Below, piece by piece: positions 54,543 through 62,989 of a DNA stretch of 64,000 bases (positions are counted from its first letter, which is position 1; every line of letters starts with the position of its first letter). The notes beneath the pieces are model-generated. The model worked only from the letters and a program-made list of their open reading frames with translations, was not told where the DNA came from and did no database searches. Made by a program: the position numbers and the translations under genes. Source of the stretch: Solidesulfovibrio carbinolicus (lineage in GTDB: Bacteria > Desulfobacterota > Desulfovibrionia > Desulfovibrionales > Desulfovibrionaceae); assembly GCF_004135975.1 (NCBI RefSeq), contig NZ_CP026538.1:3162001-3226000 (forward strand), given 5' to 3'.

Positions 54543-55394
54543 ATGCAACGACTGACCAACAACATCTTCTTCAACCTCGCCGTGCTCACCTTCGGCGCGG
54601 CCGTCTACAGCTTCGGCATCAAGGACATCGTGGTGGCCAAGGGGCTGATGTCCGGCGGCGTCTCGGGCGTGGCCCTGCTCCTTTTCTACCTCACTGGCGC
54701 GCTGGGGCCCGGCGTCTACTACTTCCTGCTCAACCTGCCGCTCATGGTCCTGGGCTGGGTGAGCCTGTCGCGCCGGTTCATCCTTTACACCGTCTACGGC
54801 ATGGGCATCTTGAGCCTTTTCATGCAACTTTTGCCCGAACGGGCGCTCATTGCCGATCCCCTCCTGGCCGCCGTCTTCGGCGGCGCGGTCATGGGAGCCG
54901 GCTCGGGCATCATGCTGCGCACCCTGGGTTCGGCCGGCGGCACCGACATCCTGGCCATCTGGCTCAACCAGAAATACAATCTGCGCATCGGCCAGTTCAA
55001 TTTCGTCTTCAACCTGGCCGTGTTCGCCGCCGGCATGGCCTTCTACGACCCCACCCTGGCCCTGTATTCCATCATCCTCTCCTACGCCAACTCCAAGGTG
55101 ATGGATTACGTGCTGGCCCTTTTCAACCAGCGCAAGATGGTCTTTATCATCTCCGACAAGGCCGACGCCATCGCCCGCGACATCATCTCCTCCCTCAAAC
55201 GCGGCGCAACGTTCCTGCACGGAGCCGGAGCCTACACCGGCAAATCCAAACGCGTCATCCTCACCATCACCAACACCGTGGAAATCAAACGCCTGGAAGA
55301 ACTCGTCTTTAGCCACGACCCCAACGCCTTCTTCGTGGTCGAAAACACCTTCAACGTCCTCGGCGAAGGTTTCTCGCGCAGGAAAGTGTATTGA
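54543..55394 (+). CDS. YitT-family membrane protein (DUF161 plus DUF2179)
   Basis: A 283-residue protein. Five hydrophobic segments of the YitT membrane domain (GAAVYSFGIKDIVVAKGLMS, GGVSGVALLLFYLTGALGPG, AVMGAGSGIMLRTLGSAGGT then DILAIWLNQKYNLRIGQ) are followed by a cytoplasmic DUF2179 domain (MVFIISDKADAIARDIISSL, KRGATFLHGAGAYTGKSKRV and VIEN-like FFVVENTFNVLGEG). The function is not established; a carrier role is suspected. Start at 54543; hairpin copy 6 and a terminator follow. Confidence 0.88.
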   Translation: MQRLTNNIFFNLAVLTFGAAVYSFGIKDIVVAKGLMSGGVSGVALLLFYLTGALGPGVYYFLLNLPLMVLGWVSLSRRFILYTVYGMGILSLFMQLLPERALIADPLLAAVFGGAVMGAGSGIMLRTLGSAGGTDILAIWLNQKYNLRIGQFNFVFNLAVFAAGMAFYDPTLALYSIILSYANSKVMDYVLALFNQRKMVFIISDKADAIARDIISSLKRGATFLHGAGAYTGKSKRVILTITNTVEIKRLEELVFSHDPNAFFVVENTFNVLGEGFSRRKVY

Positions 55395-55406
55395 TAATTA
55401 AAGAAT

Positions 55407-55458
55407 GCCTCCGGCGGCCGGGGGCCTGAGGCCCCCGGACCCCCCAAATGGGTAAAGG
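55407..55458 (+). repeat. Hairpin element copy 6
   Basis: GCCTCCGGCGG, stem CCGGGGGCC (55418-55426), loop TGA, GGCCCCCGG (55430-55438), ACCCCCCAAATGGGTAAAGG. It lies 12 bases after the YitT stop codon. Confidence 0.75.
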
Positions 55459-55504
55459 GAGGCGAATGGTCGCGCTGTCGGATGATGGTGGCCTGGATAG
55501 GCGA

Positions 55505-55535
55505 AAAGGGCATGGACCACACGGCCATGCCCTTT
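55505..55535 (+). terminator. Bidirectional terminator hairpin
   Basis: AAAGGGCATGG (55505-55515) and CCATGCCCTTT (55525-55535), perfect 11-bp stem with A-rich left and T-rich right ends, between the convergent YitT and decarboxylase-like genes. Confidence 0.65.
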
Positions 55536-55603
55536 CGATATTTCGGGAAAAGTCTTTTCAACCGGCAAGTTGGCCGAGGATGACGTTCCCTGCGGAACGC
55601 CGG

Positions 55604-56482
55604 TTACGACCCCGTTGCGGCAAAAACGTCCCGTACCACCAACATGCCGTTTATGGCCGCCGGAAATCCGGCATAGGCCGCCATCTGCATGACCGTCTCC
55701 ACGATCTGCTCGCTCGTGAGCCCCACCGCCAGTCCCGCCCGCACATGCACGGCCAGCTGCGGCCCCATGGTCCCGCGCGCCGTCGCCGCCGCGATCATGG
55801 CGATCTCCTTGGCCCCGGGCGAGAGCACGCCCCGCGAAATCACGTCGCCATACGAGAAATCCAGCAGCCAGCCGCCGAAATCCGGCGCCATGTCGCCCAT
55901 GGAGGCCAACACCCGCTCCCCGGCCTCCCGGCTGGTCACCGACAAGGCCGCCAAACCCCGCTCACGCCGGTCCGCCGGCTGGCCGGCATACGCGTCCGGC
56001 GGCGTCACCGTGATTCCCTTGGCCGCGAACACCTCCCGGCACACGCCAATGGCGTTGATGCCGGCCGGAAATCCGGCAAATACCGTGGCCACGTAAATGA
56101 TCTCCACAATCGCCTCGGCCGAAAGCCCGGCGGCCAGCCCGGCCTCCATATGAAACGCCAACTGCGGCGCGGCGTTGCCCAGCGCCGTCAAGGCCGCGAT
56201 GGTGGCCGTCTGGCGCAGCTCCGGCGACAAGCCCGGCCGGGTGAAAATGTCGCCATAGCCGAATTCCACCACAAAGCGCCCCAAATCCGGGGCCACGCCA
56301 CCCAAGGCCTCCTGCACCGCCCGCGCCTTGTCCGGGGCCAGCGCCGTCAAAGCCGCCATGCCGCGAGCATATCGTTCACTCGTTTCCATCCCGTTTCCTC
56401 CTCGCGCCGGATGCGACCCCAGGGCCAAAGCCAGGGCCAAAACCAAAGCCATTGCCGCCGACATACGCCAATCTCGGATCAT
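55604..56482 (-). CDS. Exported protein with two carboxymuconolactone-decarboxylase-like domains
   Basis: A 292-residue protein. A signal peptide (MSAAMALVLALALALGSHPA) precedes two CMD/AhpD-like domains of about 120 residues: FVVEFGYGDIFTRPGLSPEL to CREVFAAKG and WLLDFSYGDVISRGVLSPGA to VVRDVFAATG. Neither domain keeps the CxxC of AhpD; each has the E-H pattern (AFHMEAGLAAG, AVHVRAGLAVG) of the decarboxylase type. GGGAGG five bases before the ATG at 56482 fixes the start. It is divergent from a LysR regulator that probably controls it. Confidence 0.8.
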   Translation of the reverse strand: MIRDWRMSAAMALVLALALALGSHPARGGNGMETSERYARGMAALTALAPDKARAVQEALGGVAPDLGRFVVEFGYGDIFTRPGLSPELRQTATIAALTALGNAAPQLAFHMEAGLAAGLSAEAIVEIIYVATVFAGFPAGINAIGVCREVFAAKGITVTPPDAYAGQPADRRERGLAALSVTSREAGERVLASMGDMAPDFGGWLLDFSYGDVISRGVLSPGAKEIAMIAAATARGTMGPQLAVHVRAGLAVGLTSEQIVETVMQMAAYAGFPAAINGMLVVRDVFAATGS

Positions 56483-56580
56483 GGTCGCCTCCCACGTGGT
56501 TTTGACCGACCCTATGCCGCCTGCATCAAGAGGTGAAATACCGATTAACACCACGATCAATATGCGTTAGATATCGATCC

Positions 56581-57486
56581 ATGGAACTGCGTGATTTCCG
56601 CTACGTCCTGGCCGTGTCCGAGGAACTGCACTTCGGCCGGGCCGCCGCCCGGCTCCACATGTCCCAGCCCCCCTTAAGCCAACGCATCCGCGACATCGAA
56701 AATGACCTGGGCACGCCGCTTTTCACCCGCACCAGCCGCCGCGTGGCCCTGACACCGGCCGGTCATGCCCTGGCCGACAAGGCCCGGCACATCCTGGCCC
56801 TGGCCGAGGAAGCCGCCGCCCTGGCCAAACGCGTGGGCGCGGGCCTGGCCGGCCGCCTCACCCTGGGGTTCGTCAACCCGGCCATGGACGCCTTCCTCGC
56901 CGCCGCCCTGCCCCGCTTTCGACACCAAGCCCCGGACGTGGAACTGCGCCTGCAGGAAATGACCACCCCGCAACAAACCGACGCCCTCACCGCCGGCCGC
57001 CTCGACCTCGGCTTCATCCGCTACGCCGGCCAAACCATCCCAGGCGCGACCATCACCGAAATCCTGCGCGAACCCTACATCCTCGCCCTGCCCGCCAACC
57101 ACCCGCTCACCAACAACCCCACCCCCAGCCTCGCCGATCTCCACAACCAGCCGCTCATTATCCCCCCGCCCGCCGCACTGCCCGCCCTGGCCCACGCCAT
57201 GGCCTCCGCCTTCGCCCAAGCCGGAGCCGCCCCCATCCCCGTCCAGGAAGCCGCCAGCAAATTCACGACGCTTGGCCTCGTGGCCGCCGGCCTCGGCCTG
57301 GCCCTCGTCCCGGCCTCGGCCCAAGTCTGGCAACGCCAAAACGTAGCCTTCCGCCCCCTCGCCCAAGGCCTGCCCCCCGTCATTCACGCCGCCGCTATCC
57401 CCGAAGGACGAGCGTCAGTGGCAGCCGAGAGGTTGGTGGAGTTGGCGCGGCTATGCGCGGATGGAGAAGAACATGGCGAAAAATAA
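56581..57486 (+). CDS. LysR-family transcription regulator
   Basis: A 301-residue regulator. The N-terminal winged helix is classic (MELRDFRYVLAVSEELHFGR, AAARLHMSQPPLSQRIRDIE, NDLGTPLFTRTSRRVALTPA) and is followed by a substrate-binding fold (LTLGFVNPAMDAFLAAALPR to AAEKL-type end). The 98-base divergent spacer to the exported decarboxylase-like gene contains AT-rich sequence with GATATCGATC near 56567, a plausible operator. An in-frame upstream start at 56533 was rejected because LysR proteins begin at MELRDF. Confidence 0.9.
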   Translation: MELRDFRYVLAVSEELHFGRAAARLHMSQPPLSQRIRDIENDLGTPLFTRTSRRVALTPAGHALADKARHILALAEEAAALAKRVGAGLAGRLTLGFVNPAMDAFLAAALPRFRHQAPDVELRLQEMTTPQQTDALTAGRLDLGFIRYAGQTIPGATITEILREPYILALPANHPLTNNPTPSLADLHNQPLIIPPPAALPALAHAMASAFAQAGAAPIPVQEAASKFTTLGLVAAGLGLALVPASAQVWQRQNVAFRPLAQGLPPVIHAAAIPEGRASVAAERLVELARLCADGEEHGEK

Positions 57487-57501
57487 AGAAAAGAAAAGAA
57501 T

Positions 57502-57552
57502 GCCTCCGGCGGCCAAAGGGGCTGAGCCCCTTTGGAAACCCCGAATGGGTAC
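57502..57552 (+). repeat. Hairpin element copy 7
   Basis: GCCTCCGGCGG, stem CCAAAGGGGC (57513-57522), loop TGA, GCCCCTTTGG (57526-57535), AAACCCCGAATGGGTACGG. Its stem carries AAA/TTT in place of G/C pairs while pairing is kept. Confidence 0.75.
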
Positions 57553-57596
57553 GGTGAAAGCACTATCCCCATCCTGTCGATCCTGCTCCAACCATG

Positions 57597-57652
57597 CGAA
57601 AACGGGTGATTTTGGCGCGAGGCTTTGATCGCGCCAAAATCACCCGTTTTCG
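57597..57652 (+). repeat. Long perfect hairpin H1
   Basis: Positions 57597-57619 and 57630-57652 are perfect 23-base reverse complements around a 10-base loop (AGGCTTTGAT). The stem centre is ATTTTGG, lower in GC than its surroundings. No reading frame with a ribosome binding site overlaps it. Confidence 0.85.
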
Positions 57653-57661
57653 CTGGCGAGT

Positions 57662-57734
57662 TGGGGGCTGGAATTTGGGGTTGTCCGGCCGGGCGGCTTC
57701 CGCCCGGCCGGACAACCCCAAATTCCAGCCCCCA
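57662..57734 (+). repeat. Very long perfect hairpin H2
   Basis: Positions 57662-57696 and 57700-57734 are perfect 35-base reverse complements around a 3-base loop (CTT). The arm includes GGAATTTGGGGTTGTCCGG. It lies nine bases after H1. Such a long uninterrupted palindrome is unusual for a terminator. Confidence 0.9.
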
Positions 57735-57790
57735 TCTTCTCTCGGGCCGCCGCCTGCCGACCACAGCTCCACCCGGCCGACCATCATCCC

Positions 57791-57833
57791 CATGTCGGGG
57801 GTCCGGGGGCTGAGCCCCCCGGCCGCCGGAGGC
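57791..57833 (-). repeat. Hairpin element copy 8
   Basis: Reverse orientation: CATGTCGGGGGTCC, stem CCGGGGGC (57803-57810), loop TGA, GCCCCCCGG (57814-57822), GGCCGCCGGAGGC. It serves the minus-strand gene that ends at 57871. Confidence 0.7.
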
Positions 57834-57870
57834 ATCTTCTCTTTTATTTACCTGAGATTACAAACACTAC

Positions 57871-58920
57871 TTACTTCCCTTCGACCTTGCGCCCCTTCAA
57901 CCAACTCACCAGCCCGTGGCAGGCCGTGAGCATCATATCGCCGCCGGGGCTGGGGAATTCGACGTCGAAGCCGACGAAGGAGGCGCGTTTGGGGCCGATG
58001 ACGAGGGTATCGGGGAAGATGCCGGCGTCGGGCGGCAGATCGAGGGTCAGGCAGCCGTGGCCGCCGGAGTCGAAGACCGAGGCGTTATCGAGGTCACCCC
58101 GGCGGAAGCGTTCGAGGTCGGCCCAGAGGGCATCGGGCGAGAGCATGCCGGTGTGGTGTTCGTAGATGCCGTAGATGCGGCGTTTATGGACCAGGGCGGC
58201 CACGGTGTGGCTGTTGCCGGCGTTGACGCACAGGACGCCGTGCGAGTCGGTGCGGCTGGCGATGTCGGGATCGGCGAGCATCCCCAGGACGGCGGCGGCG
58301 GCGGAGTCGGCCACGGGACCGCCGCCGATGGCATTTTGGAGCACGGCCAGCCGGGTGAGTTCGGGGGGTGGGGTCAGGTAGACGAGGGCTTCGGGCCGGC
58401 CGCCGGCCTGGTGGAGGAAGCGTTCCCAGAGTTTGAAGCGGCCCAGGCGGCTGCTTTGGCCGGGGTGCAGGCCGTGGTCTTGGGCGCAGGCCATGACGAG
58501 TTCGGGTTCGGGCAGCCCGGCGGCGCCGAGAAAGGCGCGCCAGTAACCGGGGTCGTAGTCGCCAAGGGGCAGCGGCACGTGTCCGGCCGGCCGGGTGGGG
58601 GTGATGACCACGGGCGTGGTGGCGGCCAGGCGTTCGGGATCGTCGGTCAGCGCCCAGACGGCATCGGGATGGGCGGCCAGGGGCAGGTCGGCTTTGAGGT
58701 GGGCGCGGTAGGCTTTGAAGAAGCCGCCGCCCATGTTGGTGCCGGTGAGGTAGACGGCGCGGCCGGCGGCGGTGAGTTCGGCCAGTCGCGCGCCGACTTG
58801 CCGGGCCGGGGCCGGCAGCACGAATTTGGGGCAGTTTTCCGGCTCCAGGTCCGGGAAATGGTAGAGCACGTCCTGGGTGCCGGAACCGATGTCCAGGCAC
58901 AACACGCGACGCTTGGGCAT
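57871..58920 (-). CDS. DUF1786-family protein (ASKHA-like fold)
   Basis: A 349-residue protein starting MPKRRVLCLDIGSGTQDVLY, whose DIGSGTQD is an ASKHA-type phosphate-binding motif. Other conserved segments are YLTGTNMGGGFFKAYRAHLK, VMACAQDHGLHPGQSSRLGR, FKLWERFL, VDSAAAAVLGMLAD-like ADSAAAAVLGML and VNAGNSHTVAALV. The family is annotated DUF1786 and sometimes as a pyruvate formate-lyase activating relative, which the sequence does not support (no CxxxCxxC). Function unknown. Confidence 0.8.
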   Translation of the reverse strand: MPKRRVLCLDIGSGTQDVLYHFPDLEPENCPKFVLPAPARQVGARLAELTAAGRAVYLTGTNMGGGFFKAYRAHLKADLPLAAHPDAVWALTDDPERLAATTPVVITPTRPAGHVPLPLGDYDPGYWRAFLGAAGLPEPELVMACAQDHGLHPGQSSRLGRFKLWERFLHQAGGRPEALVYLTPPPELTRLAVLQNAIGGGPVADSAAAAVLGMLADPDIASRTDSHGVLCVNAGNSHTVAALVHKRRIYGIYEHHTGMLSPDALWADLERFRRGDLDNASVFDSGGHGCLTLDLPPDAGIFPDTLVIGPKRASFVGFDVEFPSPGGDMMLTACHGLVSWLKGRKVEGK

Positions 58921-59022
58921 GGCGGGCCTCCTTGGCTTGGGGGTCCGTAGCTACGCCATATCCCGGAGGTTCTCAAGGTCCGGGCTCAGAGCCTGCACTG
59001 GAAACGCTCCAGGGGCGCGCCG

Positions 59023-61485
59023 CTACCCCTCTTCGGCCAGCAGCCCTTCGATGGCGGCCAGCAGCCGGGTGGGGTCCAGGGGTTTATGGAGCACGGCGTC
59101 GGCGCTGCCGGGAGGCGGGGCGTCGTGGCCGGTGATGACGATGACCGGGATGTGGGCCAGGGCCGGATCGCGGCGCAGGGCTTCGATGGCGGCCCGGCCG
59201 TCCATGCCGGGCATGGCCATGTCCATGGTGATGGCCTGGGGCCGCAGGCGTTCGGCGGCGGACAGGGCCGAAGCGCCGTCGTGGGCGGCGGCCACCCGGT
59301 AGCCTTCGCCTTCCAGGAACTGGATGAGGAAGGAGGACACGGCCGGGTCGTCGTCGACCACGAGGATAAGCGGCTTGTCGCGGTCGCGGGGGCGCGGCGC
59401 GGCCGGCGGCTGGCAGGCGACGCCGCCGGTTGTGGTCGGCAGTTCGAAAACAAAGGCCGCGCCCCGGGCCGGGGCCGGCTCCACCCAGATATGGCCGCCG
59501 TAGTGCTGGACGATCTCGCGACAGATGGCCAGTCCCAGTCCCGTGCCCTTGGACGGGGCCGAGCCTTCGGGGTCCAGGCGCACTTGCCGGAACTTGTCGA
59601 AAATGAGTTCCCGGTCGGCCGGGGCGATGCCCGGGCCGGTATCGACCACGGCCACCCGGGCCGTGCCGGGCCGGGGTTCGCTGACGCTCACGGTGACCGC
59701 GCCCAAAGCCGTGAACTTGGCGGCGTTGCCAAGCAGGTTGATGAGCACTTGTTCCAGGCGGTCCGGGTCGGCCAGGACCACGGGCGAGGTTTCGGGCAGG
59801 CGCGTTTCGAGATCGATCTCGGGGCGGCCGGAGAACAGGCCGGCCACGGCGGCCACGGCGTTTTGGACCACGTCGCTGAGGCAGATTTCCCGATCACGCC
59901 ACTGCATGCGGCCGGATTCGATGCGCGAGAGGTCGAGGAAATCGTTTAACAGCCGGGCCAGGCGTTCGCCCTCGTGGGAGAGCACGCGCAGGTTGTCTTC
60001 TATGCGCCCGGCCCGCTTGGCCAGGACCGGGTCGTCGCCGGCCAGGGGGGCGAAGTGGCGGCTGAAATCCCGGGAGATGAGCTTGGAAAAGCCCAGCAGC
60101 GAAGTCAGCGGCGTGCGCAGTTCGTGGGAGACCGAAGACAGAAAGGCGCTTTTGATCTCGTCCATGCCGCGCAGGCGCTCGTTGGCTTCCTCCAGCTCCC
60201 GGGCCTTGTGATCCATGTCGCGGGTGCGCTCGACCACGAGGTTTTCGAGGTTGCGGGTAAGCCTGGCCAGGGCGTCCTCGGCTTGCCGGCGTTCGGTCTC
60301 GTCCCGGGCCATGAGCACGTAGCCCGAGGGCGCGCCTTCCTTGTCGTAGATGCCCGACACCCGGCCGGCGTAGAGCCGAGGCGCGCCGTCACGGCTGAGG
60401 CTAAAGGTAAAGTCGTGGCTGTGGGTCGGGGACACGCCTGCCAGCCCTTCGCCCAGTCGGGCGAGCGTCACGCCGTGGCGCACGTGGAGTTCGCGCAGGT
60501 CGCGCCCGGCCGCCTCGCCGGCCCGGATGCCGAAAATCTGTTCGGCCGCCGGGTTGACGTAGGTGACGCGCCAGGTTTCGTCCACGGCGGCGATGCCCAG
60601 TTCGGCGCAGCGCAGCAGGTTGTCGAGAAACATGGTTTTCTCGACCAGGGACTTGCCGACCACGCGCAGGGCCTCGTCCTTTTCGGCCAGGGCGGACTTG
60701 AGGGTGCGCACGTATTTGCTTTCCAGCCCCCGCACGATGTCGGACTGGGTGACGAGCCCCATGACCCGCAGGTCGTCGTCGACCACCACCAGCCGGCGCA
60801 TCCGGCGCTTGCGCATGATAAGCGCCGCCTCGAAGACCGGCCGGTCCGCCTCCACGCAGACGACTGGGCAGCTCATGATGTCGTAGAGCCGCAGCCGGCC
60901 GAGGTGGGGGCTTTCGGATAAAAGGCGCACCACGTCGCGTTCGGTGATGATGCCGGCCGGACGGCCGTCGCGGGCGACGATGAGGCAGGAGATGGAGCGG
61001 TCGGCCATGCGCGTAACGGCCTCGCGCACGGTGATGTTGCCGTCGACGGCGACCACCTCGCGGGTCATGATTTCGCTGACGCGCTTGATCTCGGCCAGGG
61101 AATCGTAGCCCAGGCGTTCGATGAGGTCGGACTGGGTGAGCACGCCCTTGGCCGTGCCGGCCTCGTCCACCATGACCAGATGGCGCAGGCGTTTCTGGGC
61201 CAGCAGGTGGTAGGCCTCGACCAGGGAGGCTTCCTCGCCCACGGTGACCACCGGGGCGCTCATGAGTTCGCTTATGGGGCGCTGGGCGAAGTCGCCGCCG
61301 GAGTGGGCGGCGGCCCACAGGACGTTACGTTCGGTGACGATGCCGACGGGTTTGCCGGCCTCGGCCACGACCAGGCAGGAAATGCCGCGCCGGCGCATGA
61401 CGTCCAAGCCAAGGCTGGCCGGCGCGTCGGGCGCGATGGCAATGACGTCGGGGGTGATGATTTCGGCCAGGAGCCTGTCGCCCAT
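59023..61485 (-). CDS. CBS-CBS-PAS hybrid histidine kinase with receiver
   Basis: An 820-residue cytoplasmic sensor. Four CBS motifs in two pairs occupy residues 1-270 (ITPDVIAIAPDAPASLGLDV, MTREVVAVDGNITVREAVTR, SCPVVCVEADRPVFEAALIM). A PAS domain (LGIAAVDETWRVTYVNPAAE) with a PAC tail is followed by HisKA (SVSHELRTPLTSLLGFSKLI), HATPase (NLLGNAAKF, VDTGPGIAPADRE, GTGLGLAICREIVQHYGG) and a C-terminal receiver (LILVVDDDPAV, MDMAMPGMDG, LHKPL). CBS pairs usually bind adenine nucleotides, suggesting energy sensing. GAGGAGG before the ATG at 61485 fixes the start. No output regulator is adjacent. Confidence 0.9.
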   Translation of the reverse strand: MGDRLLAEIITPDVIAIAPDAPASLGLDVMRRRGISCLVVAEAGKPVGIVTERNVLWAAAHSGGDFAQRPISELMSAPVVTVGEEASLVEAYHLLAQKRLRHLVMVDEAGTAKGVLTQSDLIERLGYDSLAEIKRVSEIMTREVVAVDGNITVREAVTRMADRSISCLIVARDGRPAGIITERDVVRLLSESPHLGRLRLYDIMSCPVVCVEADRPVFEAALIMRKRRMRRLVVVDDDLRVMGLVTQSDIVRGLESKYVRTLKSALAEKDEALRVVGKSLVEKTMFLDNLLRCAELGIAAVDETWRVTYVNPAAEQIFGIRAGEAAGRDLRELHVRHGVTLARLGEGLAGVSPTHSHDFTFSLSRDGAPRLYAGRVSGIYDKEGAPSGYVLMARDETERRQAEDALARLTRNLENLVVERTRDMDHKARELEEANERLRGMDEIKSAFLSSVSHELRTPLTSLLGFSKLISRDFSRHFAPLAGDDPVLAKRAGRIEDNLRVLSHEGERLARLLNDFLDLSRIESGRMQWRDREICLSDVVQNAVAAVAGLFSGRPEIDLETRLPETSPVVLADPDRLEQVLINLLGNAAKFTALGAVTVSVSEPRPGTARVAVVDTGPGIAPADRELIFDKFRQVRLDPEGSAPSKGTGLGLAICREIVQHYGGHIWVEPAPARGAAFVFELPTTTGGVACQPPAAPRPRDRDKPLILVVDDDPAVSSFLIQFLEGEGYRVAAAHDGASALSAAERLRPQAITMDMAMPGMDGRAAIEALRRDPALAHIPVIVITGHDAPPPGSADAVLHKPLDPTRLLAAIEGLLAEEG

Positions 61486-61597
61486 GAAACCTCCTCGGGC
61501 AGGATCCCTGCGGCTCACGCGGGTTGGGCAGGCCGATGCCCGAAATCCGGGGCGTTGGCAAGGGGCCGCCCGGGCCGAGGGACGACCCGGACGGCGT

Positions 61598-62659
61598 CTA
61601 CAGACCTAATTGCTCGCGCAGGACGGCGAAATCGAGATTGGCGTTGATGAGCTGCGCGCCCTGGCGGATCTTGATCTCGTCGCGCAGCTTGTGGCGCATT
61701 AAAAGCGTCTCCATCTTTTTGGCCACGTTGTAGGTGTCCTCGCGCACGACGATGATGGGGATTTCCAGCACTTCCGAGCGGGTGAGGATGATGTCGTTGG
61801 GATAGAGGTTGCCGGTGAGCACCAGGCACGGGCTGTCGCCTTCCAGGGCCACCAGATGGACGTCTGAGCGGTCGCCGCCGACGATGATGGCGGAATTTTT
61901 CTGGCGGCGGAAATGGGTCATGAAGTTTTCCACCTGCATGGTGCCGATGAGAAAGCTCTCCACGATGCGCTCGGATTTGTGATGAGCGCTAATCACCTTG
62001 CCGCCCAGGCGGTCGGCCAGATCGCAGACCTTGATGGCCCCCATGAGCGGGTCCTTGGGGATGACGCCGAGCACCCGGATGCCCCGGTCGCGCAGAAACG
62101 GCACGATGAGCTTGCGGGTCTCGTCCATGAAATTTGGGGCCACGTCGTTTAAGATGATGCCGGCCAGATGGTCGCCGAGCTGATCCTTGAGCATGAGCAG
62201 GTAGTCGTAATTGAGCTCCTTGGAATAGCGGTCGATGACCACGGCCTTGAGCCCGAGTTCAGTGACCACGCGCACGCCGTCGGCGTTGCAGTAGCGGCCG
62301 GTGTGCATGCCGCCCGAGCCGCCGACGATGGTGACGTCCTTGCCGGCGCTGACTTTTTCGTAGGCGTCCTTGACGGAGGCCATGACGTCGCCGACCTGGT
62401 TGCGGAAGGCCCGCACCTGGAAATCGTGGGTGGCGATGACCGGGGTGAGGGTTTCGGGGGATTCGTTTGTGCGCAGGATGCGCTGGACGTGGTAGGCGTC
62501 CTCGTCCCACAGCTTGCCGTCGATCTCCTTGGGAACCGCGCCCACGGGCTTTAAGTAGCCCACGGAAAAGCCTTCTTTTTGCAGACGAAGGCCAAGGCCC
62601 ATGACCACCATGTTCTTGCCCGAGTATCCGGCCGTCGCGCCCACGTACAGTCCAGCCAT
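61598..62659 (-). CDS. P-loop and DRTGG-domain protein (phosphotransacetylase N-terminal type)
   Basis: A 353-residue protein starting MAGLYVGATAGYSGKNMVVM. The first half is a BioD/CobQ-like P-loop domain (GATAGYSGKN; SGGMHTGRYCNADGVRVVTE; KAVVIDRYSKELNYDYLLML; LAGIILNDVAPNFMDETRKL). The second half is a DRTGG domain (RVLGVIPKDPLMGAIKVCDL, FRRQKNSAIIVGGDRSDVHL). This is the regulatory N-terminal part of long phosphotransacetylases occurring alone; a catalytic Pta is not in the window. AGGAGG before the ATG supports the start. Confidence 0.85.
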   Translation of the reverse strand: MAGLYVGATAGYSGKNMVVMGLGLRLQKEGFSVGYLKPVGAVPKEIDGKLWDEDAYHVQRILRTNESPETLTPVIATHDFQVRAFRNQVGDVMASVKDAYEKVSAGKDVTIVGGSGGMHTGRYCNADGVRVVTELGLKAVVIDRYSKELNYDYLLMLKDQLGDHLAGIILNDVAPNFMDETRKLIVPFLRDRGIRVLGVIPKDPLMGAIKVCDLADRLGGKVISAHHKSERIVESFLIGTMQVENFMTHFRRQKNSAIIVGGDRSDVHLVALEGDSPCLVLTGNLYPNDIILTRSEVLEIPIIVVREDTYNVAKKMETLLMRHKLRDEIKIRQGAQLINANLDFAVLREQLGL

Positions 62660-62989
62660 GCCCGCCCTCCTGCGGCTTCGCCCGAGCCGCGTTGCCGTCG
62701 CCGGCCAGGTGGCGCGGCGGCGTTGTCCGGCCAAAATGCCTTCCCCGGCCAGGATAATCAAGCCTGTTGCGGCCAGGCGGCGCAAAAAGACGCCGGCCCG
62801 GCGGCGGCGCGGCCAAGGCGGACGCCGACGGCAACGGGCCGCGGCCGGCCAAGGCGGCAAGCGCTCTGATCGATGACCCGGCTTTGCGGGCGGGTTGGAA
62901 TCGTCGCAGGGAAAGGCTAAGGTCCCGCTTCGAGGCCGCCCCGCCACCGAAAAGGGGAGGCCGCGCCAAAGCCATCCCAGGGAGTCCCC
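62660..62989. other. Divergent gene-free region
   Basis: 330 bases between the divergent DRTGG protein and RNase III genes, very GC-rich. It must contain promoters for both, but none matches consensus convincingly and no repeat or structure stands out. GGGAG five bases before 62990 is the RNase III ribosome binding site. Confidence 0.3.

Noticed and set aside
57384-57929. Several overlapping open frames of 60-126 codons near 57.4-57.9 kb
   Set aside because: They read through the arms of the long palindromes and hairpin elements, so the similar peptides on both strands come from inverted repeats and are not proteins.
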